From the NCBI RefSeq assembly GCF_026151205.1, contig NC_087083.1, positions 1,302,001 through 1,366,000 on the forward strand: a stretch of 64,000 nucleotides of DNA. The letters run 5' to 3'. The DNA is from Bolinopsis microptera. Lineage: Eukaryota > Ctenophora > Tentaculata > Lobata > Bolinopsidae. Position numbers and translations under genes: made by a program. Each line of letters starts with the position of its first letter. Position 1 is the first letter of the stretch. Positions 23,187 to 34,328 of the stretch are shown here, piece by piece. The notes beneath the pieces were generated by a model. That model was not told the origin of the DNA, ran no database searches, and was given only the letters and a program-made list of their open reading frames with translations.

Positions 23187-23317
23187 CTTTGTATGGTAGC
23201 CTACCAAGCCTGTCAAACAAGCAACGAATCAGGAGATTAGAAATGGCGGGACACTGCATTAAACATCCTGAGCTACTTGCCAGTGACTTAGTGCAGTGTT
23301 ATGGGATCTTAACATAG
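23174..23317 (+). pseudogene. C-terminal fragment of a LINE reverse transcriptase
   Basis: The peptide contains LYGSLPSLSNKQRIRRLEMA followed by GHCIKHPELLASDLV. This matches the pattern ..IRxRRLxxAGHCxRHPELxASxLVLWEP found near the C-terminus of RTE/L2-type LINE polymerases (from memory of the family). The polymerase core is absent, so it is a fragment. The following 1.09-kb repeat starts right after the stop. Confidence 0.6.
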
Positions 23318-24409
23318 GATATTAACGACCCGGGAATATCTATAATGTATAGTACAGTATAACTATCGTTTTCAGATAAGTTCAACCCGCTGATATGTGT
23401 TCAAATCAGTGTTTCATTTCATCGGCTGTATCATAGGTCAAGATAAATATTTCTTGATGTGATAAAAGCTTACTTTCGAAGAACATTTCCTGTAACCATG
23501 GGCACCCTAATTTGATATGGAATTCTATCTATTTTGATCGAAAATATGAAACAAATATTTCCCGCCGTAGAGTCCTAGTCTCTACTGCGCCGCCGTAGAG
23601 TCTTACGTCGTTGAGTCTCACACCCTATAAGAGTACCGGTAACCGGTACCATCGTTTAAATGGATACAGGCACCCTGGGGATCTCCAAATAATATGTAGA
23701 TGGCTGAAATCATTGGATGATGATTAATCACTCTACACTCGACTGTCACGTGACTTTTGAAACCTGTTCTCTAGGTGGCCATGAATAACCCTATAATCTG
23801 ATTCCAACCCTAATCCAACCCAATCTCTAACAAAAGCATATGCCAAAACCCTAACCCTTTAGAGCGAGATATTTGACCAATTTCCTTATATAATGGACAT
23901 ATCACGTGATCAAGACAGCTATTCGCCAATATCTCGCCAGGGGAGCATTTTAATGTCATGAGGGGTGATTCGGAATCAGCGTTCCAACTGTCGGGGGGCT
24001 TTTTAGAAAAATCTTGAAGGTTGACTGTAGAGTGATTTAGCACGCTCGGCAACCATTCACCCTACATATATTGTCAATAATAATAAACTGTAAACATTCA
24101 TCAGTAGTTATAGGGTGTTAGAGATCATAATGATACAAATTAAACCATTTTTTGATTAAACAAAGCAAAAAACGGCCCTTCGTAAACAGGCGGGGAAGTG
24201 AGTGATTTGAACAAAGTTACCGTACCATAAGTCGAAAACTAAAAGTGATGGCAAATCCTCGAAAGAGGTGTTTGATCACCAAACACTGTGCAGATATTTG
24301 GAAAATATATTATTATTATCTGTATCAGGTATTCTTATAAACCAGAGGGCAATGAGATCTGGCGTCTCTTGATTCACTATAGCGGTTTTCGACTAATAGT
24401 TACTGTTAA
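23318..24409. repeat. 1.09-kb direct repeat, copy 2
   Basis: Partner of 21688-22773, with a handful of substitutions and a few small insertions (for example extra CTGTAAA near 24088). High identity implies a recent duplication. Confidence 0.9.
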
Positions 24410-25399
24410 CAATGTAGGGTCAGTGAATAATAAGTCTTAAATTCTTAAAAATTGATCGGGAAATTAAATATTTATCTTAGATTACATAACATTTTCGTAG
24501 ACTAAAATATTTTAAAGATACCTTAGTATTACTGCATACTGTAAATTGATTAAAATGTCCTCGCCTAGTAGTTTGCCTGGGAAACAGGCTGGGACTGTCA
24601 TCGAACTGCGGGCGAAACGGCCGTTTTCGTGGAGTGAAAATACTAAAACATGCCGTGAAATGGTACAAAAACTAAGGTTTTTGTTTTCTGTTTCGACCCA
24701 GCCGTCTATAAGCTCGTTGACAGTCTCAGCTATTTTTTGTATCACGTGAAAGTTGCATCCTGGGAATTGGATTTTGAACGTGGTCGGGACAGATTATCCC
24801 GGTATGGACCGGTTTGGTTTCCTTAGTGATTTAGGGTTTAGGAATTTTCTAGTTATTTGTCGAAATAGAAGATTAGAAAAGATATCTTTGGATTTCTGTA
24901 CATGACTACTTTCACTATTGATTTTTTGCAAACCTCGAAATTAAAAGCCTATTAGTTGTTCTGTAGATCTAATGATTCCAAGTTTACTCCCGTTTAATTC
25001 TCCACATGAACTAGTGAGTTAATTGGTTCATAGTTATGAATCGTCAAATACTCGTGAAATATCCGTGTAGTGGAGCATTTGGACAGGGCCATTTACTTTG
25101 TACTCAGGTCACAACAGAGATATTTTAGAGGTTCATCGGCTCACTCTTGAGTGTCGTTCATGTAGAATCATTTTATAGACCAGCTTGTGTTTTGGTCAAA
25201 TCTATGAATCTGAGTGCACGTATTTCCATAATACTCTCGAGACCTTTAATTCGAGGGGATTTCCCTCCCACTCTAATGTAGCCGTCCAGCTCGTAATAAC
25301 AAACTCATGACGAAACATTAGCTAATAATGGAATTAAATAAATTAGCAAACACCTAGACCCCTAGACGATCAGCCAAGCAGCCAGGGCTGCGCTACAAC
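24410..25399. other. non-coding; one unsupported short frame
   Basis: A 64-codon frame from an ATG at 24555 to 24749 begins MSSPSSLPGKQAGTVIELRA and lies in locally GC-richer DNA. There is no recognised domain, and no repeat or splice evidence. Nothing else seen. Confidence 0.25.
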
Positions 25400-25551
25400 A
25401 AAGAACAACGAAGGACCACTAAATAACTGAAGTAATGTGCACGCCAGTAAACGATATCCCTCACCTTCTTCCTGGGTCAGGGGTCTGTTGCCATAGCAAC
25501 GAGGGAAGAAGAGCGGCAGCGGTTAGGGTGGGTTTTGCAATGGTTAATGAT
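25400..25551. repeat. 152-bp repeat, copy 2
   Basis: Matches 22775-22926 with only a few differences and is flanked by unrelated sequence on both sides. Confidence 0.85.
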
Positions 25552-26729
25552 TTTACCGAAGTTTGCTAAAAACGTCGGTGAATAGTATTCTATGTCATAA
25601 ACAGCCAATGATCAGCTATAATAGTACGGTTTATTTTACACGGTGACTCGTTCTACTTGAAACTGTCTCAATGGTAACAGAGTTTAAAATGTTCTTACTC
25701 TTAGTCTTAGTCTTACAGGAGATCTACACGGTGAATGTAAGTGGGTCTGGGAATCTATGGCGTAAGACTCTACGGTGGAAAACTTTACGGTGGTGCCGTA
25801 CAAAAACAACAGGTGTAAAAAACAGGACTATTAGGTGGCAAAGTCTATAATCAGGCATGAGATAGTAAGATAAAGAACTTAAGAAATAATGCGAGCAAAC
25901 AAATGTTATATTTTTTTATCGATATTGATAAATTGGCAGGTGTCCCTCATTAAATTTATGAGTTACAGGAGTTGCAAGAGTGGCAAATTCGAATTCGAAA
26001 CAATAAATTTGGATTAAACAGTTGTTTGCCTAAAATTTGTGACAAAGAACAGGCAAGGGGATATACAAGGATTTCTAAAGTTATGATATTACACGATATA
26101 AATTGTGTCAGTGATCACAAACGCCTGTCCTATCCCAGGTAAATATCAATATATAATCAGGTACTAGATAGTAAGAAATAATGCGAGCTCTCAGCATATA
26201 TCTCAGAGTCAGTATCACTATCGAAATATATTGTGGATTGTACGACTGAAAGATGAAGTTTATTAAATTCCGAGACAAAATATTTAACGGCAGCTTCCTG
26301 AGAACAGAACACGGGGATTTGAAACTTAAAACACACGAGATAGCCGGAACCAGTACAAATGAGTGAAGCTATATTTTAACTAATTATTCTTAGAAGACTG
26401 TTTATGGTTTAGTTGACTCTGAGATCAAACCTTCACTACAAGAGGCTTCGTCATAAAAGTAAAAGTTGAAAGTATACGTGATCCGGATGCAATAACAGAT
26501 ATATTGAACGTTCAAATCATTTTACACCTACGCTAAAAACTTGTCCACCAACACTGTACAAACTACAAAAATATTTGATTGGCAGACGGATAGATAAAGA
26601 ACGAATTATGAACTATAGACCACAGAGTGATCGTTGAATATCATAAAAGAACGGCACAAGTGCACAACACACAAAGGCGATCTGAACTGATATGGAAGTT
26701 AGACCTAGGCAAAATTGAAAGAATCGCAC
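25552..26729. other. non-coding
   Basis: AT-rich. TCTACGGTGG/CTTTACGGTGG phrases near 25765-25795 echo the CCGTAGAGTC motifs of the 1.09-kb repeat. No gene recognised. Confidence 0.3.
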
Positions 26730-26995
26730 TAACTGGGCCGCGCTCAGCCTGTCATTCCGCCTAATCTCTATTAATGAACATAATAGCCTGGGGTCCTCAG
26801 GTAAAAGCAAGCACTGATAACAGAAACAAAGAATCGTATTTCACTTGTGTTGTTCCGTTGACCAAAACAAGTGCTAACAGACTAGATGGTTGATGAAATA
26901 AGCCTCTTGACTCCCATTGTGTGAAATTACTAACACTAGCAGTAACCGGTGTTTCTTTAAGGTGGGGTCAAGAGACATTAGACAATAACACACGG

Positions 26996-27064
26996 AATTA
27001 AAGAGGAATTAAAGAGGAATTAAAGAGGAATTAAACAGGAATTAAACAGGAATTAAACAGGAAT
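26996..27064. repeat. 11-bp minisatellite
   Basis: About six tandem copies of GAATTAAAGAG that switch to GAATTAAACAG, with a degenerate last unit. It lies inside the TAA-flanked transposon. Confidence 0.9.
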
Positions 27065-28501
27065 TTAAGATGAAATTACCAAGGAGAACACTAACGAACT
27101 CGTCTTGGCTATACATCAATTAGAAAATGTTATTTATTAAATTTGAGATTTTTACACAAGCCCATTTAGATGAGCTATACAATACTCTGTAAAAGATAAC
27201 ATAATATAGAATGTAATTGTCTGGGAGGATGACTGTAAAATTTGGGAAAAAAAGTATCCTGTGGTTAAACAAAGCACAGATACTAACAGAAACAAATCAA
27301 ACGTTTGGTTTGATCCACACTACTGATATGTGAGATCAGACACAACAAATTATGACGCTCTCAAAGCATTTCACAATAAAGGATAATGTATAATATAGAT
27401 TAACTCCCGATTTCAATTCAGGGAGACTAATCTATTCTTGCAAAAATGTTAAAACAAACTAAATATTTTACAACATCTAGGATTAAGGACAAAGTGACTA
27501 ATATAGAGTACGAGAACACATGATTTCCATCACAATGCAATCTATTAAATAAGTAATAACAAGGATTAAATATCTTAATCCATCATCAAAGATTGTACAG
27601 TATGAATATCAGACCATTAAAGTGTTTTTCTACGATCCAATTCAGAATTTTGACACTAACTGTCAAGGAAAAAGGTGCAGGGCAGAACTAATCTATAGAT
27701 CACATCTAAGAGATTTCTTTCGATCACAGGCCTTCTTTGAAAACGACAAAAAGTAGCCGGGCCCGAACAGGCAGTCCGAAAGAAATAAAAACTATAACAA
27801 ACAGACAGTATAATGGTCAACATCAATCTGACATATTTTGTTCCTTCTAGTACCCTGAACCTCTTGATTTGGATTTAAGTAACACGACCTTAGTTCGGAA
27901 ATTTAATTCAAATGCATATCATGAGTATATAAAAGAAAATCTTCAGATATAACTGCAAACTGATTGACAAACTAAACCAACCCTCATCAGAGTGGTAGTC
28001 ATGACAGGACCATGTTACTTTGATATTAAGTAAAGCTAACATCTTTCGCTAGGGTCTTTAAACGAAGTAAATGTCGGGCAGCTAAATATAAACAAGTGTA
28101 GACAACTGGACGATTTTTTAAAAATGTCGTACGAGCAAGAAAAGGTCATCAAAATATATTTTAACTACAGGAACAACATAAACATGAAGGAGGTACCGAT
28201 GTAACTGTGCAGTGTGATAACACGAGGTGCAGTGAGCAGCACATCACTGATGACACTCATATCGCTCGATTTTACAATCCAATAATCAAATTTTACAATC
28301 TAACTCATCGCGCGGCTCCTCTAGCTAATACGTTACTTTTCTCCAATTGGCAGTTTGCGTGCACGTGTCTTTTCTGAGGCCCCAATTGGTTCTAAATGAT
28401 CACGTGAATGCTGGTCACGCGCACATCAACTTCCAATGAGCGTACTGCCATTTTTTCTGAGGCGATGGAGGTCGTAAATCACTCAGCCCGAATATAGATT
28501 T
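27065..28501. other. non-coding interior of the TIR element
   Basis: AT-rich on the left. CACGTG-like E-box motifs and CCAATTGG cluster at 28355-28440 before the right end. No open frame of note. Confidence 0.35.
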
Positions 28502-28540
28502 GGCGGAATGACAGGCTGAGCGCGGCCCAGTAATTAACTA

Positions 28541-29427
28541 CCTTACTCGGGAATATTATAGCGGGTTAATTTATGACTGGGAAAATTAATAACCGGTAAA
28601 AATATGGCGGAATTTCCCAAAACCCGCCAAATTATCCCGGTCATGTATTTACCGGTGGCCGACCTTTCAAGTTTTTTTTCAGAGGTCAACAAATTTTCAA
28701 CCGAAATTTCTGTTTTTGTTACTTGTTAAAGAAGTTATTTCAATTTACAGTTACTGATATTACTCAGAAATAGAAAAAAAAGACACGTCTAGTATTTAAA
28801 GGAAAATAAATCTATAGCAATAATAAGTCAAATCTTCATTAACAGTGATTAAAGCGTATTCTCATTCTCATTATCGCTAATGTCCCCTCCATTATCATTA
28901 TTGATATCCCCCTGCTGCTGACCGTCAAAATCGAAGTTGTATTGTTGTCTTAACAAGACTTTCATTTTGTCCGCTAATGGGGCTACTGCTCTGAAGGTCA
29001 GCCGGAGCTTAATTTCCTACCCACCGCTTGGTATTGGGGAACGTCTTGGCTTTGCATCTTCAGCTGCTCCAGTAATCAATCCACCGTGGACCATGAAATA
29101 GTGGCACAGTTTACTCACTTCATGGGCAAGAAAAGTGAGAATCACGGTCCACCCTGAAATCTGATTTCTATAACCAAATTGTGATTTTTATAACGAAATT
29201 ATGGTAGCAACCGCCAATAAAGTTACAGCCCTCCATCCACTGCTTCAAAAGTCTTCTCTAGCACATACGAGACTTCAGGTAAAATATGATGATCACCACC
29301 CCCTTGGAACCCCATAATCTGAGTCGGCGGGTTTTTTTATGACTGGTGAAATTTTTGACCGGGAAAAATATGGCGGAATCTTCCAAAACCCACCACTTTA
29401 TCCCGGTTATAATAATCCCGAGTAAGG
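28541..29427. mobile_element. TIR transposon with TA target duplication
   Basis: Ends CCTTACTCGGGAATATTATA (28541) and the near-perfect complement ending at 29427, flanked by TA (28539-28540 and 29428-29429). Comparison with uninterrupted copy 1 of the dispersed repeat (TTAACTAATTGCG) confirms insertion at a TA. On the minus strand 28853-29020 reads as a 55-codon acidic tail (LRLTFRAVAPLADK...) that may be the last part of a lost coding region. Confidence 0.8.
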
Positions 29428-29429
29428 TA

Positions 29430-29540
29430 ATTGCGATTGAATTACGGCACAGCTAATGTTACATTATTATAAGCTACACTCTACAGCTGCCATGAATGCG
29501 CCGCTTTAAAAGTATAAATATAAGAAAGTAACATGGAGTG
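29430..29540. repeat. displaced tail of dispersed repeat copy 2
   Basis: ATTGCGATTGAATTACGGCA through AAGTAACATGGAGT matches copy 1 at about 3648-3760. It is the continuation of 12165-13545 after the inserted block. Confidence 0.8.
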
Positions 29541-29925
29541 TTTAAATTTGTTCCTATTAGATTGACCGTGAAACACTTTAATCGAATACTGTTTAATCAA
29601 ATGATAAATATAAATACAAACAATTAATAAAGATAAACAATTAGTTCTTGTATAACACCCTAAAGGAGACCAGGTCACTGTCTGATGTTGGAGCTGATGA
29701 TGTAGCTGACTTTGCTGGGTAGGTATAAAACAAACATGCCTATTAGGAATAACAAGTTAGTTTAAGCCGTAGTACATACATATTGCATTACTTTAAAACC
29801 GACTTTACACTGAAACCGTCATAGACGCGCGCGCGCGTTTTTCGCGCGAAGAATCACTTAATCTTCGCTATGCGTGTTACGTTAAAAGAAGTAATCCTGC
29901 TATAATCTGCCATGGCGCATTTGTG
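29541..29925. other. non-coding with CG dinucleotide tract
   Basis: A run of six CG dinucleotides (29826-29837), then TTTTTCGCGCGAAG, near 29826-29850. No gene recognised. Confidence 0.35.
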
Positions 29926-30306
<381 letters not shown>

Positions 30307-30700
30307 GCTCATGTTTTTTTTGTCCGTGCGATTTTGTCCGTTTTCAGAAAATAGGGTACCAAAACGGACAAAAATTTTAATTTTGATATTTTGATATAAA
30401 TTGTCTCCATAATTTGTAATAGGCTATCTGCTGATATGGGTAGCACGGTTAATGACAATGGTCCTTTCTCATACTTTTAATCCTCAGTTAGGTACAATGA
30501 ATAGTCTACATATTTTTTAATAACATAAAAGGGATGAAAATCACTATATTTATGAAAAATATCGTTCGGTATATCAAGAAAACAACAATTTAACCAAGCA
30601 ATATCTTCTAATTACTGCACTATAGGACCTATTTAAACTTATAAGGTCGAGTCTTTTAAATATATACGATGTCAAACAAATTTAAATGTAATACGAGAAC
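30307..30700. other. non-coding
   Basis: Contains an inverted pair TTTTTGTCCG / CGGACAAAAA near 30318 and 30365. Nothing else seen. Confidence 0.3.
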
Positions 30701-31510
30701 TGAGAAGGTATCATACACACGAGGACTGAGGAGGAGGAGGACTGAGAGGGACTGAGTAAGAGGAGGACGAGGAAAACTGAGCAGGAGGAGGACGAGGACT
30801 GATGAGGAGGACGAGGAAACGGTCTGAGAAGGTATGGTACATACGAGGACTGAGGAAGAGGAGGACTGAGGAGGACTCGACTGAGAGGGACTGAAAAAGA
30901 GGAGGACGAGGAGAAAGACACGGAGGACGAGGAAAACTGAGCAGGAGGAGGAGGAGGAGGACTGATGAGGAGGACAAGGAAAAGGTCTGAGAAGGTATCG
31001 TACATACGAGGACTGAGAAAGAGGAGGACGACTGGGGAGGAGGGGGAGGACTGAGGAGGAGGAAGAGAAAGAGGAGGAGAACTGGGGAGGAGGAAGAGTA
31101 GGGGGATGAAGATAAGAAGGAGGACTGAGAAAGACTGGGGAGGAGGAGGATTGAGGAGGAGGAAAAGGAGGATAAGGAGGACTGAGAAGGTATCATACAT
31201 ACGAGGACTGAGGAGGAGGAGTATGAGGACTGAAGAGGAGGAGAAGGACAGAGAAGGAATCGTACATTATAGGAGGACTCAGGAGGAGAACTGAGTAGGA
31301 GGATGAGCAAGAGGACTGATGAGGAGGACTGAGAAGTTATTGTACATACGAGGACTGAGGAGAAGTAGGAGGACTGAAGAGGATGAGGAGTAGGAGGACT
31401 GAAGAGGAGAAGGAGGACTGAGGACCTGAGAGAGAGAGAGAGAGAGGGATATAGAGGGAGAGGGATAGAGAGAGAGAGTAGGAAGACGATGAGAAGTTGG
31501 ATAAAGAGAT
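30701..31510. repeat. GGAGGACTGAG minisatellite (polypurine)
   Basis: Degenerate units of AGGAGGACTGAGGAGG, with a higher-order unit containing GAGAAGGTATCGTACATACG that recurs five or six times. The plus strand is about 80% purine. Ser/Pro/Leu-rich open frames on the minus strand here are artefacts of the repeat. Confidence 0.95.
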
Positions 31511-31885
31511 ATATTGCACACATAGAGGCCGTACGTGTGAGAGCTTTAAATAGAAAATAGGAAGTCAGTGACAAGTCGGGTAAAGAGATGAACTCTATAG
31601 AAAAGGGCCAGGAGAGCGAAGGATGAGGGCAAATAGGAAGACTGCAGCTGCGAGAAGTCGAAAGATGACATGAAGGTAAAACAAAAGAAAGCAACCTTAT
31701 ACTTAAAAGACTTAACAGAATTGAAAATGTACACATTAAAGTAACTATAAAACAGACCAACGATTGATCATATGTTGCCAACTCACATCAGAAAAATAAC
31801 AAACGCCCTGTGTTTCAAAAAGTTCATAGTTTATCTAGAGGCCAATGTTCAACAATCAACACTCAAGCTTTTTGCCAAAAACCGA
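31511..31885. other. non-coding flank of the LTR element
   Basis: Purine-rich sequence fading into ordinary AT-rich DNA. No gene seen. Confidence 0.35.
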
Positions 31886-31889
31886 ATAG

Positions 31890-32696
31890 TGTAGACATCC
31901 AGTTCGCATGTGTATTTTGAATTTTAATTTTAGTTTCTTAATAATTTTAGTTTTTGTAGATTTCACGTAAAAGTTGTAAAGTTGAATGTGGAGCTGTGCC
32001 AACTGATTCCAGACTGATTTCTTTACAGTACCTGATTCCATCTCCTGATTTTAAGACAAGAATTTGAATCTAGAACAATAAAATGATAAACTCCCTTTAA
32101 TCTCAAATCTTGAAATAGTGTTAAATTCTTTAAAAGAACTCAAGTCATTCAAACTTGATCAAATAAGCGGAATCTTTCTCTGAACAGCATGACACAGTAC
32201 GATACCAAATAATTGACAAATGATTCATTAATGATTACGGCCAAAGCCCAGTCCTAAAAATAAAAATGAATACTGATATAACGATCAATTTTAAAGATAA
32301 CGGAATTTAGGAGCTAGTTGTTCGATGATTTGAAAGTGATTGATAAGCCGCAAGACGCGCAGATAATGATATTGTAAGCATGAAAATCGAATTATTGTCG
32401 AGACAAGAAAGCCCGAGGATAATACCGGAAGCCCGAGATGATCGTCGGAGGAATAATTACAGAGATAAGCCCGATAATTGGACGTGTTTATAAAAGCTGA
32501 AATCAAGCAGCTCTAATCGGCACAGCCTAGTTTTATTTACAGAGAGTTTTTGTCAGTTTGAAGAAATTAACAGCTAGCTCCCACTTTGTTACTGTTACTC
32601 TGTTATTTACACCACTTTAGTCTTAATCAGTTTCTGAAAGTACTCGTTTCTATTAGTCCCACTTAGTCTTTGTCCAACAAAACCCTACAGCGCACA
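31890..32696 (+). repeat. 5' LTR
   Basis: Starts TGTAGACATCC and ends GCGCACA. U3 holds three copies of AAGCCCGA (32409, 32429, 32467) and a TATA box at 32489. A 60-codon minus-strand frame inside both LTRs is probably incidental. Same length as the 3' LTR with no difference seen. Confidence 0.96.
32409..32496 (+). promoter_or_regulatory. LTR core promoter: three AAGCCCGA boxes and TATA
   Basis: AAGCCCGA at 32409-32416, 32429-32436 and 32467-32474 lies just upstream of TATAAAAG (32489-32496). The arrangement suggests repeated activator sites in front of the RNA polymerase II promoter of the element. Transcription would start about 25-30 bases further on. The binding factor is unknown. Confidence 0.6.
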
Positions 32697-32698
32697 AT

Positions 32699-32716
32699 TG
32701 GTGGAGAACCCGGGCA
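32699..32716 (+). other. primer-binding site
   Basis: TGGTGGAGAACCCGGGCA begins two bases after the LTR. The TGG pairs with the CCA end of a tRNA, as required to prime minus-strand DNA. I could not assign the tRNA. Confidence 0.75.
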
Positions 32717-32771
32717 TTGAAGTTCTAAAGACTCCTGATCCCGAAGTTGGTAATAATTTCAGCAATTGAAA

Positions 32772-34304
32772 ATGGCGTCCATTGAAGCACTTGAGCTGAG
32801 TACTGAAAAGAAAGCTGCCGTGGAGAACCTTATTATGCAAGCACAAAGGGAGGCTGCTGTGCAAGCTACTAACCAGGCCAAAGTTGACTTCAGAGGTGGA
32901 GTTGCTGGAAGTCGCCGGCCTAATTCGTTTGACCCGACCACTTCTCACATTACTACGTATTTCGATAGCTTTGAACCTTTTCGGAGGATAATGAACCTTG
33001 AACGTGCTGAGGCAATTAATACTTTCCTGACTTATCTCGACCAAAAGTCACTAAATGCCTTGATTGCCAATGACCTAGTTAGGAAGGACGACTGGGCAGA
33101 ATTTCGTAGAGAGGCGATTACAGCCTTGACCTCCCCCAGTGAATCGGTCAAAGCAAGATACGAACTGAAAAAAGCTAAACAAAAACTGGATGAAACAGTG
33201 TCGGAGTTCGGAGAAAGACTTATGGACCTGGCTAAATTAGGTTACACTGCTGATGAAGAAGACGCTATGCACTCCATTTTGAAAGATGCCCTGACTGGAG
33301 GATTGAACAGAGATGAAATTGCGGTTTCTTTGATAAATGAACCTGAGCTAGATTTTAAAACTGCTCTCGAAAAAGCCGTCAAGTTGGACGGAGCCTATAG
33401 GGCCAGGTCTTCGCTACGTGATGAAGATAATGTCCACGTCGCTGTTCTTAAAAATGAAGTTAGCATCGACAAGCATGAATCACTAGCCATAGGCGAAGCA
33501 GAACAGGCTAACAGACCTCACAATCATTATCCAATGGGCCTGCCTCAATATACCGTCGGCCAATACGAGAGCCGCCTTGGAACAGAAAGTAGAGCAGTGC
33601 AGCAAAGCCAAGTCTATGGTATAGAACAAGGCTCAAATTACCATCCCCAGCAGTTCATAAATCAGCTGTCTTCTCACAATCCTGGTCAACCAGCTGATCC
33701 CAGATATGACCATCAGCCTCATGCTGGCAACTTAAGAGGCCAAGTACAGTGCCACAAGTGCTTTCAGTATGGTCACTACGCTAATCGTTGTCATAACAAC
33801 TCGGGGGTCCAAAACCAAACCAGATCCAACTCTAACGTAAGACGAAATAACAACCAGTGTCATTATTGTGGAATCTATGGCCACCTTCAAAGAGACTGTC
33901 GTAAAAAGATGAGAGACGAAGGAACTTGGAGCTCTGGTGGATTGAATGGACAAAGAGGACGGCCTAACTTCTCATCGCCAAGATATGGTAGACCTGGCAA
34001 CAGCAGACCTGGTCATTTCTCGGAACAAGGACCCATCTACCAGGAACCTTATCAAAGCCCAGCCTATCAGCCAGGATACGATAACGGTTACAATAACAGA
34101 AGCTTCGCCACTACAAACGCACCTGCAGCAGCACCACCAGCCAGTCATCCAGTGCACCAGCCGAACCTGAACAATGCAAGTAACCAGCACTACACTCCAA
34201 ACAGTGGTCCTGTGGGAAATCAGAACCCTGACCTGCGGAACACCCAACCTCAAGCAAACTACTCGGCTCCTTTCAATCCTACATCTGCGGTACCAAAAAA
34301 CTAG
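32772..34304 (+). CDS. gag: Gag polyprotein
   Basis: 510 residues from the ATG at 32772 (AAAATGG context) to TAG at 34302-34304. It forms the cytoplasmic particle that packages element RNA. The N-terminal half is helical and fits the retrotransposon gag domain (PSESVKARYELKKAKQKLDE region). Two CCHC zinc knuckles follow, CHKCFQYGHYANRC (33750-33791) and CHYCGIYGHLQRDC (about 33858-33899). After that comes a Pro/Gln/Asn-rich tail. The stop sits directly behind a slippery heptamer, so a minority of ribosomes would shift into pol. The frame is intact. Confidence 0.95.
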   Translation: MASIEALELSTEKKAAVENLIMQAQREAAVQATNQAKVDFRGGVAGSRRPNSFDPTTSHITTYFDSFEPFRRIMNLERAEAINTFLTYLDQKSLNALIANDLVRKDDWAEFRREAITALTSPSESVKARYELKKAKQKLDETVSEFGERLMDLAKLGYTADEEDAMHSILKDALTGGLNRDEIAVSLINEPELDFKTALEKAVKLDGAYRARSSLRDEDNVHVAVLKNEVSIDKHESLAIGEAEQANRPHNHYPMGLPQYTVGQYESRLGTESRAVQQSQVYGIEQGSNYHPQQFINQLSSHNPGQPADPRYDHQPHAGNLRGQVQCHKCFQYGHYANRCHNNSGVQNQTRSNSNVRRNNNQCHYCGIYGHLQRDCRKKMRDEGTWSSGGLNGQRGRPNFSSPRYGRPGNSRPGHFSEQGPIYQEPYQSPAYQPGYDNGYNNRSFATTNAPAAAPPASHPVHQPNLNNASNQHYTPNSGPVGNQNPDLRNTQPQANYSAPFNPTSAVPKN

Positions 34305-34328
34305 GTCACCCCTCCCCTGGAGGGAGGG
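34295..34328 (+). promoter_or_regulatory. -1 ribosomal frameshift signal
   Basis: The heptamer A-AAA-AAC (34295-34301) is in the correct gag phase and is followed at once by the gag TAG. After an 8-base spacer, CCCTCCC (34310-34316) pairs with GGGAGGG (34322-34328) around the loop CTGGA. TCCAG at 34354-34358 is complementary to that loop, so an H-type pseudoknot is possible. Pol lies in the -1 frame and is open across this point, so heptamer, spacer and stem all fit known -1 frameshift sites. Confidence 0.85.

Larger units (their letters stand above)
26730..28533. mobile_element. TIR transposon with TAA target duplication (PIF/Harbinger-like)
   Basis: Terminal inverted repeats of 29 bp start CTGGGCCGCGCTCAGCCTG at 26733 and end at 28530 as the exact complement. 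A TAA lies directly outside each end (26730-26732 and 28531-28533). TWA triplets are the usual target of PIF/Harbinger elements. Between the ends there is no transposase, so this is a non-autonomous 1.8-kb copy. Just inside the left end lies the 34-bp repeat (26771-26804) that is the complement of 13548-13581. Confidence 0.8.
13539..28546. other. 15-kb composite block between 13-bp direct repeats
   Basis: TTAACTACCTTAC occurs at 13539-13551 and again at 28534-28546. The second copy is the junction of the dispersed repeat with the left end of the TIR element at 28541. The simplest reading is that the TIR element inserted first and a composite of other elements then entered or recombined at its left end, duplicating 13 bases. 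The block's two ends (CTGAGGACCCCAGG and GCGCGGCCCAGTAA) are not inverted repeats of each other, so the mechanism is unclear. Confidence 0.55.

Noticed and set aside
24555-24749. Short plus-strand frame MSSPSSLPGKQAG...
   Set aside because: No homology, splice sites or duplication to support it; length is within chance.
26995-27065. Possible CRISPR-like array
   Set aside because: The 11-bp units have no spacers; it is a plain minisatellite in a eukaryotic genome.
30682-31781. Long Ser/Pro/Leu-rich minus-strand frames (172 and 356 codons)
   Set aside because: They follow the polypurine minisatellite; no stop codons arise because the repeat lacks them.
31856-32506. Minus-strand frames in the 5' LTR, repeated in the 3' LTR
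   Set aside because: Repetition follows from the LTRs themselves; composition and position give no support for a protein.
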